This document shows, in pieces, positions 54,150 to 62,211 of a stretch of 64,000 nt of DNA. Below the pieces are notes generated by a model. That model saw only the letters and a program-made list of their open reading frames with translations, made no database searches and had not been told where the DNA came from. Each line of letters starts with the position of its first letter. The stretch's first letter is position 1. Source of the DNA: Verrucomicrobiota bacterium (GTDB lineage: Bacteria > Verrucomicrobiota > Verrucomicrobiia > Limisphaerales > J093); NCBI GenBank assembly GCA_016716505.1, contig JADJWF010000004.1, positions 372,001 to 436,000 on the forward strand, in the 5' to 3' direction. The position numbers and the translations under genes are program-made.

Positions 54150-57100
54150 ATGGCGCACGCGGACTTCGTTCACCTTCACCTCCACACCGAGTACAGCCTG
54201 CTGGACGGGGCCTGCCGGCTTGACCGGTTGATGAAGCGCGCCGGCGAGTTGAAGTTTGGCGCGCTCGCCATCACCGATCACGGCGCGATGTACGGCGCCA
54301 TTGACTTCTACCTCGCCGCCCGCAAGGCCGGCATCAAGCCGATCATCGGCTGCGAAGTCTATGTGGCCCCGGGCAGCCGCCTGGAACGACGCGCCGGCAG
54401 TGGCGGGCGCGACGCCTATCATCATCTGGTGCTGCTGGCGAAGGACACGGCCGGCTACAAGAATCTGGTGAAGCTCGTCACCGCCGCGCATCTGGACGGC
54501 TACTATTACAAGCCGCGCATAGACAAGGAACTGCTGGCGGCCCACAAGGAAGGGTTGATCGCCCTGAGCGGGTGTCTGGCCGGCGAGGTGCCGGAGTTGA
54601 TCGCCGGCGGACAACTCGATCGGGCGCGGGATGCGGTGGACTGGTTCAAGCAGGTGTTCGGACCCGAGAACTACTACCTCGAAATCCAGAACCACGGAAT
54701 TCCCCAGCAGATCGAGGTGAACCGCGCGCTGATCGCCTGGGCCCGGGAGTTTGGCCTCAAGCTCGTTGCGACCAACGACGTTCACTACCTTGCCCGCGAG
54801 CACTCCCGGGCGCATGACCTGCTGATCTGCGTGGGCACGCAGACGACCGTGAATGACGAGCGGCGGATGCGATACCAACCGGAGCAGTTCTACCTGCGGT
54901 CCGCCGAGGAGATGAAGGCGCTCTTCGCCGAGGTGCCGGAGGCCATGCGGAACACGCTCGAAGTCGCGGACCAGTGCAACCTCGAGATCCAACTGAAGCA
55001 GTTGCACTACCCGTCTTTCGAGCCTCCGGCCGGTCTGACGCGCGAAACCTATTTGCGCCAGCTCACCGCGGAGGGGCTGGCCAAACGGTATGGCATTCAG
55101 GCCCGCGTCGAAGGAGATCGCTTCGTGGTCGAACACGTCGCCGCGCCCGAGGCACTGCCCACCTACCGGTCTGACGCCCGGCCGGCCGGGGGCCGGCCAC
55201 CAGCCGAGGCAGCGGTCCACGAACTCCTGGCGCGCGTCAACCACGAGTTGGCGGTGATTGAGCAGACCGGGTTCGTCGGTTACTTCCTGATCGTGGGCGA
55301 CTTTGTCCGCTACGGGCGTAGCCGGGGCATCTCATGTGTTGCGCGCGGCTCGGCGGCCGGCTCGATCATCACCTACCTGCTCGAGATCTCGAACGTGGAT
55401 CCGATCCGATACGGGCTGCTCTTCGAACGTTTCCTGAACCCCGAGCGCGTCAACCCGCCGGACATTGACATTGATTTCGCCGATGACCGGCGGCAGGAGG
55501 TGATCGAATACGTGCGGCAAAAATACGGCCGCGACGCCGTGGCCCAGATCATCACCTTCGGCACGCTCGGCGCGAAGTCCGTGCTGCGGGACGTCTGCCG
55601 CGCGATGGGGCTGGACTTCAAGGAAGGCGACCGGCTGGCGAAGCTGATTCCGGCCGACCTCAAGCTCGACAACGACGACAAAAGAAATTCGACGGCTCCC
55701 TCTTGCGCAAAGCCATCGCGACCATTCCGGAATTGCAGACGGCCTACGAAACCGAGCCCATGACCCGCGAGGTGGTGGAGGCGGGCCTCGTGCTCGAGGA
55801 TCTGACGCGCAACGCCAGCGTCCACGCGGCCGGGGTGGTGATCGGCCCGGAACCGCTGGTCAATCTGCTGCCCCTCAAGCTCGACGACGCTGGCGGCATC
55901 GTGACGCAGTACGCGATGGGGCCGGTTGGAGAGCTGGGGTTGCTGAAGATGGATTTCCTCGGCCTGAAGACGCTGACGGTGATCCGCAACACCTGCGAGC
56001 TGCTGCGGCGGACGCGGGGCATCGAGGTGCCGATTGACCATCTGCCGCTGGACGACGCGCCCACCTACGACCTGCTGAACAAGGCCAACACGCTGGGCGT
56101 GTTTCAACTGGAATCGGGCGGCATGCGCGATCTGTGCCGCCGGTTCCAGATCAGCTCGATCGAACATCTCACCGCCTTGATTGCGCTGTATCGGCCCGGG
56201 CCGATGGATCTGATCCCCGACTTCCTGCGCCGGCGTCATGGTGAGATTGCCATCGAGTATGAACATCCTCTGCTGGAGCCCATCTGCCGCGAAACCTACG
56301 GCATCATGGTGTACCAGGAGCAGGTCATGCAGGCCGCCCAGGTGCTGGCCGGATACACGTTGGGCGGCGCGGACGTGCTCCGGCGGGCGATGGGCAAGAA
56401 GATGCCCGAGGAGATGGAGCGGGAGCGGGCGAAGTTCGTGCAGGGCTGCCGCCAGACGAACCACATCCCTCCCGCCCAGGCCAACCGCATCTTCGACCTG
56501 CTGGTGAAGTTCGCCGGCTATGGATTCAACAAGTCGCACGCGGCCGCCTACGCCGTGGTGGCGTATCAGACCGCGTACTTGAAGGCCCATTACCCGGTGG
56601 AGTTCTTCTGCGCGATGATGACCAACGACATGGCGGATACCGACAAGCTCGGCCAGTACATCGAGGAAGCGCGGCTGTTCGGCATCGAGGTCCTGGGGCC
56701 GGATGTCAACGAGAGCGAGTTGCACTTTGCGCCGGGGCAGGTGAATTCGGGCCCCAGTGACCGCACCACGGCTCCGCGCGCGATCCGGTTCGGACTGGCC
56801 GCCATCAAAGGGGTCGGCGAAGTGGCCGTCCAAAGCCTCCTCGAGGCGCGCGCGAAGGGGGGCCGGTTCGCGTCGCTGGCAGATTTCTGCGAGCGGGTGG
56901 ACAGCCGCGCCGTGAATCGCAAGGCGATTGAGGCGTTCATCAAGTCCGGCGCGTGCGATTCCTTCGGCGAGACCCGCGCCACGCTGTGGGCCTCGCTGGA
57001 CCGCACCCTCGCCCGCGCCGCAACCGCCGCCCAGGATCGCGCGCGGGGTCAGGCCAACCTTTTCGGCCTGATGGAAACCGGGCCGGTGAAGGCGGATGAC

Positions 57101-57823
57101 ACCCTGGTCCGGGTCCCGGAGTGGCCGCAGAGCGAGTTGCTGGCGGCGGAAAAGGAACTGCTCGGCTTTTACGTCACGGGGCATCCGTTGACGCCGTACG
57201 CCCCGTTGCTGAATCGGTACGCGCTGGCGACGACGCGATCCTTGGGCGAACTGCCAAACCGGTCCATGACCCGGATCGGCGGGCTTGTTTCAACGGTGCA
57301 GACCGGCGTCTCCAAGAAGTCCGGCAAGGCCTACGCGCTGGTCACGCTCGAAGACCTCACGGGTTCGGTGCAGGTTCTTTGCCTCAACGAGGTGTTCGAC
57401 AAATTCCGCGACCTTTTGAAACCGCTGGCCGCGGTCATGATCTTGGGCGAGGTGAACCACGGCGAGGACAAGCCTAAAATTTTCCCCCAGGAAATCCTGC
57501 CGCTGGAAGAGGCACCCCGCCGCTTCACGCAGGAGGTCTTCCTGCGCCTGCACGCCGCGCACCTGGACCCGGAGCGACTCAAGGCTGCGCGCGCGTTGCT
57601 GGAAGCCCATCCGGGCCGCTGCCCCGTCTTGTTGAGCATCGAAATGCCGGCCGGCGAGGTGGTGTTCGTCGAACCGCACGATCACTACCGTGTCACGCCT
57701 TCCGCCGAACTGGCCGCCGCAGCCGACCGGCTTTTTGGGGAGGGAACCTACCAGGTTCGGGTGGATCGCTCCGTCCCGAACCGCGCGCCGCGCCGTTGGG
57801 AAAAGCGCAACGGCAACGGTTAG
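54150..57823 (+). CDS. dnaE: DNA polymerase III alpha subunit, interrupted by a -1 frameshift
   Basis: Replicative polymerase catalytic subunit. It has an N-terminal PHP domain (FVHLHLHTEYSLLDGACRLD), the catalytic 'NPPDIDIDFADDRRQEVIEY' with its Asp pair, and the rest through an OB-fold region ('RIGGLVSTVQTGVSKKSGKA') to 'RAPRRWEKRNGNG'. Restoring the frame gives about 1224 residues, near the family length. The break is at the A-run 55680-55683: four A's where five are needed for 'DDKKKFDGSLLRKAIA'. A single copy of dnaE is essential, so this is most likely a sequencing or assembly error rather than a real mutation; no other damage is seen. The start is the ATG at 54150. Confidence 0.92.
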
Positions 57824-57967
57824 GCTGGCTGCATCGGCTGCCCCCGGCTCCGCGAAAACGGCGGTGCCAGCACCCTCGGACAGGCCGCGTCCGGAACGTC
57901 GGTACGGCGCCCGCCGCCGGCTTTTCACCTTGTCCGGCAACCGGCCCACCGCGTTAATCCCGCCCGC

Positions 57968-59247
57968 ATGAATTTGTTGGAAGACCTCGAGTGGCGCGGG
58001 CTGCTGAACGATTGCACGGATCGTACGGAACTCGAAAAACGACTGGCCGCCGGTCCGGTGACCCTCTACTGCGGCTTTGATCCCACTGCCGACAGTTTGC
58101 ACGTGGGCAGCCTCGTGCCGCTCGTCGCGTTGCGCCGTTTTCAACTCGCGGGCCACCGGCCCATCGCGTTGGCGGGGGGCGCCACCGGCATGGTAGGCGA
58201 TCCCAGCGGCAAGACGCAGGAGCGCCAGTTGCAGTCGCACGAGGTCATTGCCGCCAACCTCGCGGGCATCCGGCCCCAACTCGCACGCCTGCTGGATTTT
58301 GCCGCCCCGGGAAACGCGGCCCGACTGGTGGACAACGCCGACTGGACCGCGCACATCACGTTGCTCGAGTTTCTCCGCGACATCGGGAAGCACTTCACCG
58401 TGAACCAGATGATCGCCAAGGAGAGCGTGCGCGCCCGGATGGAGGATCGCGAGGTGGGCCTCAGCTACACGGAGTTCAGCTACATGCTCCTCCAGGCGCA
58501 CGATTTCTACGTGCTCTGCCGCGACCAGGATTGCGAACTCCAGATCGGGGGCTCCGATCAGTGGGGGAACATCACCATGGGCATTGACCTCATTCGCAAG
58601 AAGCTGGCGCGCCATGCCCTGGGCTTGACCCTGCCGCTGGTCACCAAGGCCGACGGCACCAAGTTTGGCAAAACCGAGGCTGGCACGGTTTGGCTCAGCG
58701 CCGCGCGCACCAGCGTGTATCGCTTCTACCAATTCTGGATCAACACCGACGATCGCGACGTGATCCGGTATCTCAAGTACTTCACCTTCCTCAGCCGTCC
58801 GGAAATTGAGGCGCTCGAAACGCAGCACGCCGCGAATCCCGGCGGCCGTCTGCCCCACCGCGCGCTGGCCAAAGCCGTGACGGAGATGATCCACGGCGAG
58901 GCCGCGACGCAGGAGGCAATCCGCGCGAGCGAGATCCTGTTTGGGGAGACCTCGCTGGCGTGGCCGAAACCACCTTCAACGAAATCGTCGGTGAAGTGCC
59001 TTCGCGCGACCTCGACGGCACGCGGCTGGCGGGAACCGGAATCCCGCTGGTGGAACTCTTGGTGCTGGCCGGCCTGTGCCCCAGCAAAGGCCAGGCGCGC
59101 AAGGACATCGAAGGCGGCGGCATTTACGTGAACAACATTCGGGAAACGAACGTCCCGCGGCTTGTCTCCCGGGCGGACCTGCTCTTCGGGAAACACCTGC
59201 TCCTGCGCAAGGGCAAGAAGAACTACGTGGTCGTGACGGCGAGGTGA
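57968..59247 (+). CDS. tyrS: Tyrosyl-tRNA synthetase, interrupted by a -1 frameshift
   Basis: Class I synthetase for tRNA-Tyr. The catalytic part has the HIGH-like HVGS in CGFDPTADSLHVGSLVPLVA and the KMSKS-like KFGKT in VTKADGTKFGKTEAG. The C-terminal S4 RNA-binding domain ('GIPLVELLVLAGLCPSKGQA...GIYVNN') follows in another frame. The break is at about 58960, where TCGCTGGCGTGGCC lacks one base needed for 'ETSL-(A)-VAETTFNEIV'. Joined, it has about 427 residues, the family length. TyrRS is essential, so an error is the simplest reading. It begins 144 bases after dnaE. Confidence 0.92.
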
Positions 59248-59576
59248 ACCGAGGGCCAAGGCGTTGCCCGGAAAGACCAGCATCGCAGCATTTTCGGTGA
59301 AGACGGTCGGGACCGTCGGGTTCGTGAATTGGCCAACGCCCCTCCCGCAACCCCACCGCCGGCCGAAATTCCCAGCAGCAACCGACGCCGCTCGTGAGTT
59401 GGGACGCCGTGGCGGTCGGAGGGTTCGGCTGCGCCAAGATTGGGGTTCCGCCGGAGCCCTTACCCCGCTACCCTTCGCCCGGCATTGGCCCGGGTGCCTC
59501 CAGGTCCGAATGAGCAGAAGTTACCGGTGATCGGCCCTTGGAGTGCCCCGGGTTTGTCATCGCCGTCAACACCGCC
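59248..59576 (+). other. Intergenic leader of thrS, 329 bases
   Basis: Between tyrS and thrS on the plus strand. I see no clear promoter, T-box or strong terminator, nor an ORF that looks coding. It ends at the thrS ATG with no good Shine-Dalgarno sequence. Confidence 0.5.
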
Positions 59577-62087
59577 ATGTCCACTGACCATCAGTCCCCG
59601 TCCTCGGCCCAGCAAAACGCCGACCGCAAGACGCTCGACCAGCGCAACCAGATGACCGAGCTGGAGCGCATCCGCCACTCCTGCGCCCACGTCATGGCCA
59701 CCGCCATCCTGCGCCTGTGGCCCGACGCCCAATTCGCCTACGGGCCGCCCGTCGAGAACGGCTTCTACTACGACCTCGAATGCTCCCACCGCATCTCGCC
59801 AGAGGACTTCGAAAAAATCGAGGCCGAGATGAAGAAGGAGATCAAGGCGAACAACCCGTTCGAGAGGATCGTCGTCACCCGCGAGCAGGCCATTCAAGAC
59901 GCCCAAAGCGGACGCCTTGGCGGACTGGCCGAGCGCCCCGGCAATCCGAGCAAGTTCAAGCTCGACCTGCTCAACCAGATTCCCGAGGGCGAGCCGATCT
60001 CCTACTACCGCAACGGGGATTTCGTGGACCTCTGCGCCGGGCCGCACGTGATGCGCACGGGCAACATCGGCGCCTTCAAGCTCACCAGCGTGGCCAGCGC
60101 CTACTACAAGGGCGACGAGCGCAACCCGCAGCTCCAGCGCATTTACGGCACGGCGTTCAAGAACAAGACCCAGCTCGACGAGTATTTCAAGATGCTCGAA
60201 GAGGCGAAGAAGCGCGATCACCGCAAGATCGGCGCGGAGATGGGCCTCTACGCGATTGACACCGAATACGTCGGGCCGGGCATGCCGCTGTGGCTGCCCA
60301 AGGGCACGGTGCTCGTCGAGGAACTGGAGAAGCTGGCCAAGGAAACCGAGTTCGCTGCCGGCTACGTCCGCGTCCGCACGCCGCATCTGGCCAAGGAGAA
60401 GATGTACAAGACCAGCGGGCACTTGCCGTATTACGCGGAGAGCATGTTCCCGCCGATGGAGCTGCGCGAACACGATGAAAAGGGGAGCGCACGCGTCTCG
60501 CGTGCCGTTTCCGGCGTCCCGCCGGAAACAACCACCGGCGCGAAGTACTCCAGGCGCAACCTCCCGCACTTCGAGCGTCCCTGGGCGAAGTACATGGTCA
60601 CCTTCGGCACGGTTGAAAGGAAGCCGCTTTCCCATCAGGCACGCGACATCGTCCTGAAAAGCCTGGTGTTCATGCACGAGCGGCGGCGTTACGAGCTGTA
60701 TGCCGCGTGCGTGATGCCAGATCATGTTCACCTGCTTTTTGAACCGCAGATCAAGGAATTGGATCCGGAAGGCAAAGCCGTGTTTTGGCCGGTGTCTGAG
60801 ATTCTACATTCCATCAAATCCTTTACCGCGCACGAGATCAACAAAGCGGAGAACTCGAAAGGCCATCCGGTTTGGGAGAAGGAATCGTTCGATCGGATCA
60901 CACGCGGCGAGGCGGACCTGGAGGAAAAGTTCCACTACATCTGCCGGAATCCTTGGGATTCGGGTGTGGCCAAGCCGGACGAGGAGTATCCGTGGCTCTG
61001 GACGCCCACGGCTCCTCCGCGGGACGCCGAGGAGGACACGCGAGACGCGTGTGCTCCCCAAACAACGGGGATCGCGGCCGGCTCGGCTGCGACTTCCGGC
61101 CCCACGGCGGAAGATCCCGCGGTAGAGCGCTACTACCTCAAAGCGATGAACTGCCCGCACCACCACCGCATTTTCGCGGCGGAGCCGCGCAGTTACCGCG
61201 ACCTTCCGTTGCGCCTGGCGGAATACGGCTGCTGCTATCGCTACGAGCAGTCGGGCGAGTTGTTCGGCCTCATGCGCGTGCGCTCGCTCAACATGAACGA
61301 CGCCCACATCTATTGCACCGAGGAGCAGTTCGCCGCCGAGTTCAAGGCCGTGAACGACATGTATCTGAAGTACTTCAAGATTTTCGGCCTGGAGAAGTAC
61401 GTCATGCGCTTCAGCACCCACTCGAAGGAGGGTCTGGGCAAGAAGTACGTGAACGAGCCGGAGTTGTGGCTTAAGACCGAGGCGATGGTCCGCCGGGTCC
61501 TGAACGAGAGCGGCATTAACTACGTGGAAGTGCCCAACGAAGCCGCGTTCTACGGCCCGAAGATTGACGTGCAGGTGTGGAGCGCCATCGGCCGCGAATT
61601 CACCATCGCCACCAATCAGGTGGACTTCGCCGTGCCCGCGCGGTTTGGCCTGAAATACAAGGACCGCGACAACACGATGAAGACGCCGCTGTGCATTCAT
61701 CGCGCGCCGCTCGGCACACACGAGCGGTTCATCGGCTTCCTCATCGAGCACTACGCGGGCAACTTCCCGCTCTGGCTCGCGCCGGATCAGGTGCGCGTCC
61801 TGACGATCGGCGAAGAGGAACCGCTCCTCCATTACGCGCGGTCCATCGCCGCTGAACTGCGGTCGCAGATGGTCCGCGTGGAGACGGACTTCAGTGCCGA
61901 TCCCATCAAGGCCAAGATCGCCAACGCCGAGCGGGACCGGGTGCATACCATGCTGGTCATCGGTGCCCGCGATATGGAACCCGGACTGGTGAGCGTCCGC
62001 CTGCATGGCAAAGGCCCGCAGGGCGCGAAACCGCGGAACGAGGTGGTGGCGGACATCCTTGCCGCGATTCGGGAACGACGGGCGTAA
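59577..62087 (+). CDS. thrS: Threonyl-tRNA synthetase with an in-frame RAYT transposase insert
   Basis: The uninterrupted 836-codon frame is about 190 codons longer than expected for a ThrRS lacking TGS. The N-terminal part has the editing domain (HSCAHVMATAILRLWPDAQF). The catalytic domain is split: 'YYAESMFPPMELREHDE' ends near residue 301, and 'YYLKAMNCPHHHRIF' resumes near residue 519. Between them lies a RAYT unit (residues about 303-495), then a Gly/Ala-rich stretch. Motif 2 ('LPLRLAEYGCCYRYEQSGEL'), the zinc ligands Cys (MNCPHHH), His (NDAHIYC) and His (CIHRAPLGTHERFIGF), and the anticodon-binding domain are all present. The start at 59577 gives MSTDHQSPSSAQQ. No N-terminal TGS domain. 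The insert falls in a surface loop of the synthetase, so activity may be retained. Confidence 0.93.
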   Translation: MSTDHQSPSSAQQNADRKTLDQRNQMTELERIRHSCAHVMATAILRLWPDAQFAYGPPVENGFYYDLECSHRISPEDFEKIEAEMKKEIKANNPFERIVVTREQAIQDAQSGRLGGLAERPGNPSKFKLDLLNQIPEGEPISYYRNGDFVDLCAGPHVMRTGNIGAFKLTSVASAYYKGDERNPQLQRIYGTAFKNKTQLDEYFKMLEEAKKRDHRKIGAEMGLYAIDTEYVGPGMPLWLPKGTVLVEELEKLAKETEFAAGYVRVRTPHLAKEKMYKTSGHLPYYAESMFPPMELREHDEKGSARVSRAVSGVPPETTTGAKYSRRNLPHFERPWAKYMVTFGTVERKPLSHQARDIVLKSLVFMHERRRYELYAACVMPDHVHLLFEPQIKELDPEGKAVFWPVSEILHSIKSFTAHEINKAENSKGHPVWEKESFDRITRGEADLEEKFHYICRNPWDSGVAKPDEEYPWLWTPTAPPRDAEEDTRDACAPQTTGIAAGSAATSGPTAEDPAVERYYLKAMNCPHHHRIFAAEPRSYRDLPLRLAEYGCCYRYEQSGELFGLMRVRSLNMNDAHIYCTEEQFAAEFKAVNDMYLKYFKIFGLEKYVMRFSTHSKEGLGKKYVNEPELWLKTEAMVRRVLNESGINYVEVPNEAAFYGPKIDVQVWSAIGREFTIATNQVDFAVPARFGLKYKDRDNTMKTPLCIHRAPLGTHERFIGFLIEHYAGNFPLWLAPDQVRVLTIGEEEPLLHYARSIAAELRSQMVRVETDFSADPIKAKIANAERDRVHTMLVIGARDMEPGLVSVRLHGKGPQGAKPRNEVVADILAAIRERRA
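60482..60528. repeat. REP element, 5' copy
   Basis: GGGGAGC leads into the hairpin CACGCGTCTCGCGTG (60490-60504), then a second hairpin TTTCCGGCG-TCC-CGCCGGAAA (60508-60528). The GGAG-then-hairpin order is the REP hallmark. It is translated here as part of thrS. Confidence 0.85.
61012..61059. repeat. REP element, 3' copy, inverted
   Basis: It contains CACGCGAGACGCGTG (61037-61051), the exact reverse complement of the 5' hairpin 60490-60504, and ends in CTCCCC. Its second hairpin pairs CTCCTC (61012-61017) with GAGGAG (61029-61034) and, read in REP orientation, keeps the shared core GGCGTCCCGC. The second-stem bases differ from the 5' copy, with pairing kept. Confidence 0.85.
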
Positions 62088-62211
62088 ACCCTCCGGCCGG
62101 TTCGTGGTTTCGGCGGCCGGCATCTCGTTTCGCTCAACGCGGGCCGGCGCGCCGGCCGCCCGAATTGGCGGGCATTGACCGGCGGCCTTGGGTACTCTCC
62201 GGCCGCAAGAC

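Larger units (their letters stand above)
60482..61059 (+). mobile_element. REP-flanked RAYT element (REPtron) inside thrS
   Basis: A 578-base unit runs from GGGGAG (60482) to CTCCCC (61059). The borders are two REP elements in inverted orientation. Between them is a Y1 (IS200/HUH-like) transposase: 'YMVTFGTVERKPLSHQARDI', the HUH motif HVH in 'VMPDHVHLLFEPQ' (residues 383-385 of the fusion), 'EILHSIKSFTAHEINKAE', 'VWEKESFDRI', and 'EKFHYICRNPWDSGV' with the catalytic-type Tyr (residue 454) and the N four residues on. In the fusion the element has no start Met or stop codon of its own, so the product is the fused protein only (unless an internal start, e.g. ATG at 60594, is used). Confidence 0.9.

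Noticed and set aside
60482..61059. The thrS insert as an intein
   Set aside because: No splicing-junction Cys/Ser/Thr or His-Asn pair at the borders; the content is clearly a Y1 transposase flanked by REPs.
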